The position numbers and the translations under genes were made by a program. DNA of 14,298 bases. It comes from Planctomycetota bacterium (GTDB lineage: Bacteria > Planctomycetota > Phycisphaerae > UBA1845 > Fen-1342). Below, piece by piece: positions 12,101-14,298 of this stretch (within the stretch, counting starts at the first letter, position 1; each line of letters begins with the position of its first letter). The stretch is taken from the NCBI GenBank assembly GCA_030616465.1, contig JAUWXH010000008.1:1-14298 (forward strand), read 5' to 3'. Under the pieces are notes generated by a model that searched no databases, had not been told where the DNA came from, and worked only from the letters and a program-made list of their open reading frames with translations.

Positions 12101-12199
12101 TATGGCCCGCCGGGACCGGCGTCGAACCGACCGGCGGAGGCCGGCGCGCAGGTCGATCCGAACTCGTATGACGTGCCGATCACGCGGCGGTTCCACTGA
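125..12199 (+). CDS. Giant secretin (GspD/PilQ-like pore) with about 40 N-domain repeats; N-terminus incomplete
   Basis: Predicted subunit of an outer-membrane secretin channel. Residues 3684-3923 carry the pore-domain hallmarks: ILSRPQIVAMDNQEA at 3767-3781, LGGLIT at 3874-3879, KVPILGDVPGFGWLFR at 3888-3903 and TELLIVLTPRVL at 3912-3923. Upstream lie about 40 full secretin N-type domains. Each has a strand-helix entry (for example ELKNANPWEV), a variable loop, a TNSLIV-like strand and a closing helix ending in LD. They form three blocks (residues 1-1529, 1666-2562, 2691-3682) joined by low-complexity hinges. Typical secretins are about 400-900 residues with two to four such domains; this one has 4024. 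The tail 3924-4024 is acidic and Pro-rich and contains no S-domain that I recognise. The GTG at 125 is only the first possible start after an in-frame TAG. It lies inside a domain, with no signal peptide and no Shine-Dalgarno sequence, so the true N-terminus is missing. Secretin identity is firm; substrate and system are unknown. Confidence 0.9.
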   Translation: MVVDAPAIKQAEIAALVQQLDELSDKGITTLLVQMPGADVRSIARKLSEAFRDRVRSQGVVAQFSDDPSTETILVTVSKEVQDDANKLLEQYREHSKGLINQTEFYQLQHANASEVANWLRNELVTMMQKQFGRSAAQQVKVTPETRTNRVIISAPQVAVTAAMPLLEQYDVPPKELPDVSPMVTETRKLPGLDVANLANQLNRAWRGRERARADKLRTEFGYDRMTEMLIITTPKETMKEIDELIGKFVAETEGMVPEQKFVQIRNADANYVANLVRGILIERISGRRGRDVARRVKIQVDTRLNRVVLNAPRFAIEMAEALITELDQEPIESSQIQTLALQNADAGTVLSVLRTIFNEKIRARTLSISVEPLTNSLIVGASKEDFEDISKWATELDDKAKDAVADQRIFELKKANPWEVNGVLQQTFVQKRRGRTTPLGKEVKTAIIAGRSIFVTAPPEKMAEIEALITKLDEVGRNEMVVRNYKMAGLGPQLAQFARQIQNAVNQGLEPREPRISITALPAADTLIVTATENKLADVEKYMEQFANLYKPHKMETIPLLHGDANMVYQALSRVLQPKIRAGKIQLSVEGNTNTIIVSAAEEEMAEIREWVAKYEEQAKIAIVAPRIFELKNANPWEVRGILTSTFMPPGGARRRGGMEIRFDILGGKSIVAKAPAEKLKQIEELINELDAVVSNKATVRTFKVYGMGSRLNELARQIQNAVNSQMEARDRRISVGAYPPADTLIVTAKEDQFEMIQEAMELFKDTYAPPKLETIPLEYGDANAVYNALNNVLREKIRAGKLQLGVEGMTNSLIVLAAEDELAEIREWVATFDLAVKDTHIEPQIYLLKNANPWEVLNVLNQTFVQKRRGGRVQPGKEIKFAIVGGRSLVVQAPAEKMDEIGNLIAKLDEIGAHKAQIRTYELTGMGTRLNDLARQLQNAVNTQMEAREQRISITAYPPADALIVTAREEQFEMVEQMMDQFKPLMEVAKAKTEFFELVYVDAPQIVGTVQNLVQTRIRTGGRSSRGTQEFSVTADPRTNRLIVFAPESIMPDVRTVIAELDIEVDEDNVVTIELQYADPWETRNMINDVFGNRGRRRGQSSFEEVYVTVNNNVLVVKAPPRKLKQITDLIAQVDAEDKGALQVKTYDLKVLNATQVAAQVQMYLRSAMGNVKRGGMQPGAFGEPTTNTLVVISPPQHLPFIDLLVSELESKEGKTSEPRSYVLKYARAEQIVQPVDAMLKAKIAEREGNVRKASIQTVVSADPAGNRLFIFAPEEYQELAAELIRMLDEDVETGEIVHIIPLEQADATQLAQTLRDTVQQFVGGPRGRGGAPEKVRITADAGSNSLIIAGLPKDVAEVEELIKELEINSEQVPELQIFQLEYATTMEVADALNGVFGAAGGGRRGGRGGSPADRVTITEDDYYNRLIVTANKRLMRQVEAFIAQLDEQPEEGVEFGLSGGRQLYFIDVYRGDAYDIVWEVTDLLPPEERGGPIIRSDLFGEYITVKCRPSEFAAIENLIRQFERRARVETVIVQRRVDDIDRLLEYLTLRELDVEVDRPSGILRRETIVEELRPKDDFPDARTVGDDVHPYLLDPSVFAGWFQELDEQDPQKAREKRRDDAVPDAPSQETLQEGAALRTPIGTGARRPAAQAQEPPLQRERVRVQVLADNRIVLSGPKNQVDEIEDAMDLLEEDLGVGEVIRIFKFNFGDVNAAAQILDRMFNERQIIVRQAQQQQQRGQQRGQQQGQQGRGQQQQGLMEQLRGMVGGRQTGGRTTRGGQRVRIATDPGHSYLIVKCDESDLPEIRQLLWELDIPPGKVDIRVFQLKNLDANETAQNIKDILGITKAQQRRSPFGGATRGRGGSQQQLMQMLQQQLVSISGVEGGGAKIESVEIVPNAVTNSLMVSAPPEVMTIIKNVINELEGLEGGTNVVINYYPLKSSKVDDVLPLLQEVFAGAAGGGAGRGPRGRGGVRSPGALGPVNISGDPRVNTIIFTCEAKDVETVEQQIRNLDIPGVINEAETYACQWGDAQAIASVVEAIYVTGVRGRAQPRGRPGQAPSGTEIRIVAEPATNTIIVWGPLDKRDVIMAQIQELDQRSQQSFRKIAVMYADAEELAGKLMQMFGGRAGAMPGGGRRGQRRGQRGGVQAAGGRVVILGDDNAKKLLVRAPDMLFEEIVELVAVLDQPSEQFQIRRYTLKHADAQVVVDSVKSAFLEMMQISRMTSGGRGELDIDAFTAMADPRTNSVIVVGSAETFVFIEEVLAAVDIVAPPDVQKQFHVFVLDNVPAENVADAINAFASGGAAGGGRMSGGRGRGRGTTSGVMGGGVILDVQAIAEPSTNAVIVYGRAEDIERVEQMVIQQMDNAAADYYQFATFTVENTLPSQLISYIQTFLDQIGPQADVRGGRGRGGEAGRRGLQVLPNDNNNTITVYGSARQISHVEELVTRFDTSDTGMNQFDLIAVPWGQDAVQLAMQVERLVNESEQRLSERQGRQPRLITVEANPESNVIMVAGDPSQYAIVKTVVQQLQELDVYQPKTMVLELENLSADSAVEVINYLQENRRGSSRGSSIRRSTPSRRRSSGGGGGTRGSRRRQRAMLWSPLPGQLRNDAAVIPVAYGEPFVGTLIAMPMLAETFVAQSVDEPARDEPQDPDQEQDKEEARPQRRRPQQEADAAERGQRPPVTGGLRGEVSANALDSRRIVITGDADDVAFIVKLLKSMELDAPRFEITVYALEYGKATALQPIIEQTVQKRIDQYTQRPGPADQFSITAEARSNSLIVSASKANMKMIEELVKALDVDTDEGTQFKTVALTYMRAVEAVAQLNPVIEKLIKMRDLPANAQPSIEAIDRSNAILIVGTPKDIEEIESLITAVDIEISPDEERFGAFSEMVIVGLKNGNAEEIAKVLTDLIEAEQEAARQAAGARQPGVPVVRKLRLTAADGEVLAEIDLEKPIRLIPEKGTNSLIIFSTPKNNESIQELVAVFDTLPVGAEIDIKSFALQYGNAEQVAELLESIFEEGKKALARPSEDDLAQGELPPVPPGLAAQGLPYNVTVTHDPRSNSVFVIGRKDAVLLAAGLINELDRPSAELAVRPHVLTFKNIQASTLEEKLTDLLDKRAKALGGEDNLARDSAVIIPFDRSNSLVILATDEMFEMIEDLAVRLDEAEMYRVVDTRYRHLEYADAMKLQGMLQEVFDRKEDAASKTQAESKDILYVTADARSNSLMLTGTRDYLAEAETLIDELDRSFDPTVEFKVRKVKLNSAANIATLLQEMIDKSLNQGDSKLTGTPIHIAADPLSDSLLLAASHEDMVLIERWVELLDRPSEIGRMMSILPLGRHNAEDISKSVQDLFKDRGAEDAGDLTITFDPTTNSIVSIGPPALVADIEDFVRRLDETTPTWSSVVKMFKLEQADAEDAGDLLTNILEGRGGIVGGGSRGGSRQEGAETVMLVYQQEHPELGMETLKAIRKDIVVISDLRTNSLVITAPPESMPLMESLVAAIDVPPDAAKIRVFPLRNADAEDMVETLEELFEETEQRDGRGGEEGQERQLVLGEGLGEGGRQDLVFTTDVRTNSVIAAGTTGYLDLVEELIISLDSVELEERITKVYAPRNIPALVLAESLREFSDQEQQRLQELGDEISTNWRMQRQIGAIANEEANRVIFSVHPRMESEILDIVHELDQPPPQVMIQVLILEVTTDDSLELGVEFAFQDLQYTKAGLNDTTTFDFVGGTDIGAAGTGLGGFSFTVTGRDFNFLLRALQGQSSLRILSRPQIVAMDNQEATINITTQVPIVVASTTTIGGQLQVQTDYRDAGIKLIVTPQINPDGFVRMEIEQEVSDFTGSTVNVGGGVNLPIIFTRNASTTVTVKDNETVVLGGLITSKEELQEQKVPILGDVPGFGWLFRNQVESSSRTELLIVLTPRVLRTIEDYRAASIEVRDETGTLPTDVLTSPLMKGLRIEPKERVPLEDENLLGPFPSEPGTDEDRGLWDEDTYGPPGPASNRPAEAGAQVDPNSYDVPITRRFH
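1130..1786 (+). repeat. Super-repeat unit A (three N domains, residues 336-554)
   Basis: First copy of a three-domain super-repeat inside the giant secretin. Order: a domain with entry LALQNADAG (about 340) and closing strand TNSLIVGAS; a domain with the KKANPWEV entry (about 414-421) and a QKRRGR loop; and a domain with the sequence RQIQNAVN (500-507). It aligns over its full length with units B and C. The spacing of the shared Asp in the first domain (346, 565, 783) gives a period of 218-219 residues, about 655 bp. Confidence 0.8.
1787..2440 (+). repeat. Super-repeat unit B (three N domains, residues 555-772)
   Basis: Second copy of the three-domain super-repeat. Its first domain starts METIPLLHGDAN and closes AEEEMAEIREW. 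Its second has ELKNANPWEV but replaces the QKRRG loop with a PPGGARRRGG loop. Its third has RQIQNAVN and PPADTLIVTA. Similarity to unit C is visible at the DNA level as well as in protein (for example around 2280-2400 against 2935-3055), which suggests tandem duplication rather than old divergence. Confidence 0.8.
2441..3094 (+). repeat. Super-repeat unit C (three N domains, residues 773-990)
   Basis: Third copy. Its first domain starts LETIPLEYGDAN and closes AEDELAEIREW, nearly the same as unit B. Its second has LLKNANPWEV and the QKRRGGR loop, closer to unit A. Its third has RQLQNAVN and PPADALIVTA. The mixed resemblance (domain 1 to B, domain 2 to A) suggests exchange between copies after duplication. 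Confidence 0.8.
3095..3760 (+). repeat. Super-repeat unit D, diverged (residues 991-1212)
   Basis: Fourth, more diverged turn of the same three-domain pattern. It comprises a domain starting EFFELVYVDAP, then one with YADPWE (the PWE signature of the second domain in units A-C) and an arginine-rich loop, then one with YDLKVLNATQV. Length and domain order match units A-C, but identity is clearly lower. The later domains of block 1 keep the general fold pattern without an obvious three-domain period. Confidence 0.6.
4712..5119 (+). other. Hinge 1 between secretin blocks 1 and 2 (residues 1530-1665)
   Basis: This is an in-frame part of the giant secretin that does not fit the N-domain pattern. 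It begins with a charged helical segment (VDDIDRLLEYLTLRELDVEV), followed by a segment with an aromatic patch (HPYLLDPSVFAGWF at about 1592-1605). It ends in a low-complexity stretch rich in Ala, Gln, Pro, Arg and acids (about 1606-1662). Immediately after it the repeats restart with a half domain (NRIVLSGPKNQVDEIEDAM at about 1674-1692). Probably a flexible linker or an old fusion joint. Confidence 0.6.
5324..5401 (+). repeat. CAG/CAA (polyglutamine) tract inside an N-domain loop
   Basis: In-frame low-complexity DNA made mostly of CAG and CAA codons broken by Gly and Arg codons, encoding residues 1734-1759, which are nearly all Gln, Gly and Arg. It sits in the variable loop of the first full domain of block 2, between the entry helix (about residue 1726) and the closing strand (SYLIVK, 1794-1799). 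Short triplet repeats of this type can change length by slippage without breaking the frame. A second, smaller Gln-rich loop follows at residues about 1867-1879. Confidence 0.75.
7811..8194 (+). other. Hinge 2 between secretin blocks 2 and 3, with internal hydrophobic segment (residues 2563-2690)
   Basis: In-frame linker with four parts in order: a Ser/Arg/Gly-rich basic stretch (2563-2599); a segment starting MLWSPLPGQ (2600); a moderately hydrophobic run (about 2618-2641, containing VGTLIAMPMLAETFVAQ); and an acidic then Arg/Gln-rich stretch (2643-2685). The repeats restart with a half domain (RRIVITGDADDVAFIVKLL, 2701-2719), just as after hinge 1. The basic-hydrophobic-acidic order resembles a buried, degenerate signal peptide plus the start of a mature protein, which would fit an ancient fusion of two secretin genes. 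This reading is inference only. Confidence 0.55.
11174..11893 (+). other. Secretin pore (C-) domain of the giant protein
   Basis: Residues about 3684-3923, the beta-barrel-forming domain that multimerises in the outer membrane in the GspD/PilQ/InvG/pIV family. Visible hallmarks are the entry strand QVMIQVLILEV (3686-3696), LLRALQGQSSLRILSRPQI (3755-3773), VPIVV (3789-3793), GIKLIVTPQI (3813-3822), a Gly/Val-rich hairpin (about 3840-3852) and the conserved closing part ending LTPRV (3918-3922). Its length, about 240 residues, is normal for the family and no expected segment is missing. The pore is therefore probably functional even though the N-terminal region is extreme. Confidence 0.9.
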
Positions 12200-12264
12200 T
12201 GGCCACGTAGCGGCCGGCGCCCCTGTCAGCCGTAGTACACGACGGAGGCGCGCTCTGGACAAAT

Positions 12265-12912
12265 GTGAAGCGGGATGAGTGCTGGTTTCGCATGATTGCT
12301 TGTTTTCGCCAACGGTGGAAAACGCGCGGGTTGCTGGCCTTGGGCGCAGTCGTATTGTGCTTCGACTGCGCAGCGCCGCCGAAGCAGGGGGGAGATTACC
12401 CGGATCTTGGCGGGCGCGGCCGGCCCCTCTCCCCTCCGGAGCTAATCGATCCGACCACGATTCCGACACGCGACGACATCGTCGCCATCCACCAGTTCTG
12501 GCCCAACGTGCCGTGGCTTTCGGAAGCCGATCGGGTGGTCGGCTTCCGCGCACCGGTTTATTTCGTTTCTGGGCAGACCGAAAAAGGGGCGTTCGTCCCC
12601 GGCACCATCTTCGTGTGGGTGTACACGCTCGAGCGCGGGCCGGACCGTAAGACGACCCGCAACCTGGCCCATATGTGGGAATTCGACGAGTCCGCCGCCT
12701 TGAACTACCGCGTCCGAAAAGAGGCCGTTGCCGGTTACTTCTACGGCTTCATGCTCAACTGGCCGCCGAATGTCGAACTCGAGGGTCGCCTGATCGAGAT
12801 CGAGTTCGGCTATGAGCGGAGGGATAAGACCGTGGTAACCGGCGCGGCACGCCGGTTTCGCGTGCCCGTCTCGGCTGATTACCTCCCACCGACGAAGAAG
12901 GAAACGCCCTGA
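12265..12912 (+). CDS. Putative envelope protein, lipoprotein-like, unknown function
   Basis: I do not recognise a family in this 215-residue protein. It has a basic N-terminus (RQRWKTR, 15-21), a hydrophobic segment (about 22-33) and then CFDCAAPP (32-39). Cys35, or less likely Cys32, could be a lipidation site, although neither matches the standard lipobox. A Pro/Gly-rich linker (about 37-68) leads to a domain rich in beta-strand and aromatic residues (about 70-203), which suggests a small beta-sandwich. GTG at 12265 is the most upstream start, with GGAGG at 12244-12248 but a long 16-base gap. ATG at 12292 (residue 10) would still keep the signal-like segment and may be the real start. The stop overlaps the next ATG by one base, so translation of the two genes is probably coupled. 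Its place just after a secretin raises the idea of an outer-membrane assembly helper; that is speculation. Confidence 0.8.
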   Translation: MKRDECWFRMIACFRQRWKTRGLLALGAVVLCFDCAAPPKQGGDYPDLGGRGRPLSPPELIDPTTIPTRDDIVAIHQFWPNVPWLSEADRVVGFRAPVYFVSGQTEKGAFVPGTIFVWVYTLERGPDRKTTRNLAHMWEFDESAALNYRVRKEAVAGYFYGFMLNWPPNVELEGRLIEIEFGYERRDKTVVTGAARRFRVPVSADYLPPTKKETP

Positions 12913-13415
12913 TGTCCTGGGGGCTCTTCGCCCTGACGCTGCTGGTCGTCTACGTGCTCCAGACCGCGGTCGTCGGCCTGTTCGACCTGCCCTGGGTGGA
13001 CCTCTTCCTGGTGCTGGCGTTGGCGTATGGCCTGACCGTGCCGGTCCACGACGCCCGTATCGGGGCCTGGATCATCGGGTTCGTGCAGGATCTAGGCGCC
13101 GCGGATGCGCTCGGCATTCACGCCTTTGCGCTCGGCCTGACCGGCCTGCTCGTCACCGCCCTGCGCGCGATGGTCAACGTGAACCTGTGGTGGGTGCGGC
13201 TGCTGGTGGCCTTCCCGGCGGCCTGGGCGGGCGCAGCGCTCTATCTGCTGCACCTGCACTTGTGGGCCAATGCCCCGTTTGAGTCCTGGTGGGCGCTGCT
13301 CGCTTCGTCGGTCTGGACCGCGTTCGTCGCCGCCTTGGCCGCCGTGATCGTCACTGCCTACCCGCGCATCATCACTGGTCGGCGACGCCGCGTGCACCTC
13401 TTGGCCCGCAGGTAA
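12912..13415 (+). CDS. MreD-like integral membrane protein (rod-shape/elongasome subunit)
   Basis: This 167-residue, very hydrophobic protein has about five membrane segments (roughly 5-24, 28-45, 68-85, 94-117, 126-150) and a basic cytoplasmic-type tail (156-167). MreD is the small inner-membrane partner of MreC in the peptidoglycan elongation machinery. The match rests on length, topology and the pattern DLFLVLALAYGL (30-41), then GFVQDLGAADALGIHAFAL (56-74), which resembles the conserved Asp-Leu...Leu-Gly core of MreD. The start is well supported: ATG overlaps the upstream stop by one base and AAGGA lies at 12898-12902. Oddly, the usual mreC partner is not upstream and no penicillin-binding protein or rodA gene follows in the window. 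It could instead be another small multi-pass protein such as an S-component-like or hypothetical membrane protein. Confidence 0.6.
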   Translation: MSWGLFALTLLVVYVLQTAVVGLFDLPWVDLFLVLALAYGLTVPVHDARIGAWIIGFVQDLGAADALGIHAFALGLTGLLVTALRAMVNVNLWWVRLLVAFPAAWAGAALYLLHLHLWANAPFESWWALLASSVWTAFVAALAAVIVTAYPRIITGRRRRVHLLARR

Positions 13416-13431
13416 CAAACCCGCCAAGGCG

Positions 13432-13459
13432 TTGACGAACCACTCCTCATCGCGATAGT
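13432..13459 (+). promoter_or_regulatory. Candidate sigma70-type promoter for the hydrolase gene
   Basis: TTGACG (13432-13437, five of six matches to the -35 consensus) and GATAGT (13454-13459, four of six to the -10 consensus) are separated by 16 bases. They lie in the 58-base gap between the mreD-like gene and the hydrolase. Initiation about seven bases downstream would leave a leader of under ten bases before the ATG at 13474. No strong Shine-Dalgarno sequence precedes that ATG, which would fit near-leaderless translation. In GC-rich DNA such matches can arise by chance, and planctomycete promoters are poorly known. Confidence 0.3.
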
Positions 13460-13473
13460 AGCCCCCGAAAGCC

Positions 13474-14298
13474 ATGATTCGATCCTTGTGTCGAAACGAG
13501 TTCCTTCTCCACCGGCGGGGCTGGACAACGCTCGTCTTGCTCTCCCTTCTCGGTCTGCACTTGTCGGCCGGCTGCAGCACCCCGGGCCACTTCCGCAGTG
13601 CGGACCGCTACCAGCGCGGCGTGGTCTACATCCTGCCCGGCATCGAGGGCCGCAGCCCCTGGAATCGCAATATCGCGCTGGGTCTGGACGAAGGCGGCGT
13701 CACCTCGGCCATCGAGGTCTACGATTGGACCGTCGGGTTCCCGGGCGGCGAGGTCGTCAACCTCGCCAATCTCGAGCGCAATCGCCGACAGGCCCGCTGG
13801 CTCGCCAACAAGATCGTTGTTTATCGTCAACGCTATCCCGGCCGACCAGTGCATCTGATCGGGCATTCCGGCGGCGGGGGAATCGCGGTCCTGACGCTCG
13901 AAGCCCTTCCACCCGGTCGGCAGATCGACACGGCGATCCTGTTGGCCCCCGCCCTGTCGCCGGACTACGATCTTGCCATCGCCTTGCGGCGGACACGCGT
14001 CGGGGTCTGCAACTTTTACTCCAAGCGTGATGTGGGCTTTCTCAAGGTCGGTACGATATTGTTCGGCCAGATCGACCGTCGGCACGGCTTCTCGGCCGGC
14101 GCGGTGGGCTTTGAGATCCCCGAGTCTCTCGCTTCTGAGGATCGGGCCCTCTACCACGAGCGTCTGCGGCAGGTCGCCTGGGACGAGCGCCTCAAGCGTC
14201 ACGGGGCCACCGGCACCCATCTGGGCTGGGCCTCGCGCCGGTTCGCCCGCGAATACCTCGCTCCCCTGATCAGATACAACGAAGCCGGGCGACCTGTA
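13474..14298 (+). CDS. Exported alpha/beta-hydrolase, putative lipoprotein, 3' end cut by window
   Basis: Open from ATG 13474 to the window edge (275 codons, no stop), so the C-terminus is missing. The N-terminus looks like a lipoprotein signal: basic residues at 3-15 (MIRSLCRNEFLLHRRGW), hydrophobic 18-30, then LSAGC with Cys34 as the likely lipidated residue. The Ser at -3 makes the lipobox imperfect. The body is an alpha/beta-hydrolase: VVYILPGIEG (50-59) is the oxyanion-side strand, and HLIGHSGGGG (127-136) is the nucleophile elbow with Ser132. LLAPALSPDYD (156-166) follows. SKRD gives Asp186 as the likely acid, and GTHLGW gives His249 as the catalytic base. The triad is thus complete inside the visible part. 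Expected to be an esterase, lipase or similar hydrolase anchored in the envelope; the substrate is unknown. It follows the mreD-like gene by 58 bases and may share its transcript or use its own promoter. Confidence 0.85.
   Translation, partial: MIRSLCRNEFLLHRRGWTTLVLLSLLGLHLSAGCSTPGHFRSADRYQRGVVYILPGIEGRSPWNRNIALGLDEGGVTSAIEVYDWTVGFPGGEVVNLANLERNRRQARWLANKIVVYRQRYPGRPVHLIGHSGGGGIAVLTLEALPPGRQIDTAILLAPALSPDYDLAIALRRTRVGVCNFYSKRDVGFLKVGTILFGQIDRRHGFSAGAVGFEIPESLASEDRALYHERLRQVAWDERLKRHGATGTHLGWASRRFAREYLAPLIRYNEAGRPV

Noticed and set aside
12201..12215. GGCC...GGCC inverted repeat after the secretin stop as a terminator
   Set aside because: The stem is only four base pairs and no T-run follows. 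The next gene begins 50 bases further on, so read-through is more likely.
13092..13580. Minus-strand open frame whose segment opposite the 58-base gap looks protein-like (MAFGGYYRDEEWFVNAL)
   Set aside because: It overlaps the mreD-like gene and the hydrolase start on the other strand, and its remainder is low-complexity Arg/Gly/Gln. A short attractive stretch is not enough to call a gene.
13447..14220. A 257-codon minus-strand open frame at the right end
   Set aside because: The plus strand here encodes a hydrolase with a complete Ser-Asp-His set and a lipoprotein signal, which is much stronger evidence.

Overview
The window is high-GC DNA in which every gene reads on the plus strand. Gene content points to a Planctomycetota (PVC-type) bacterium: an enormous repeat-built secretin, strongly G/C-ending codons and Gly/Arg-rich insertions. 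This taxonomic call is an inference from style and content, because no rRNA or marker gene is present.

About 84% of the window (125-12199) is one open frame of 4024 codons. Its C-terminus (residues about 3684-3923) is a recognisable outer-membrane secretin pore domain. Almost everything before that is about 40 full copies, plus three half copies and one degenerate copy, of a 60-100 residue secretin N-type domain. The usual secretins of type II secretion, type IV pili or type III secretion carry only two to four such domains. The copies fall into three blocks separated by low-complexity hinges (residues about 1530-1665 and 2563-2690). Block 1 contains a 218-residue, three-domain super-repeat. 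Block 2 carries Gly/Arg- and Gln-rich loops in the same place in nearly every domain. Block 3 leads into the pore.

The 5' edge of this gene is abnormal. The frame opens at a GTG directly after a TAG, in the middle of a domain, with no in-frame signal peptide. The first 124 bases do not have the coding style of the rest. The real N-terminus is therefore missing, frameshifted or lost at a sequence or assembly edge.

Downstream come three smaller genes: a putative envelope or lipoprotein-like protein of unknown function (12265-12912); a small multi-pass membrane protein resembling MreD, the rod-shape or elongasome subunit (12912-13415, overlapping the previous gene by one base); and the 5' part of an exported alpha/beta-hydrolase lipoprotein (13474 to the window edge, Ser132/Asp186/His249 triad). 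All four products are predicted to act in the cell envelope. No secretion ATPase, inner-membrane platform, pseudopilin or GspC-like gene is visible, so within the window the giant secretin is an orphan.

The most notable object is the giant secretin. If its N domains stack as rings, as in known secretins, it would form a periplasmic tube of unprecedented length. No tRNA, rRNA, CRISPR array, insertion sequence or convincing terminator was found.
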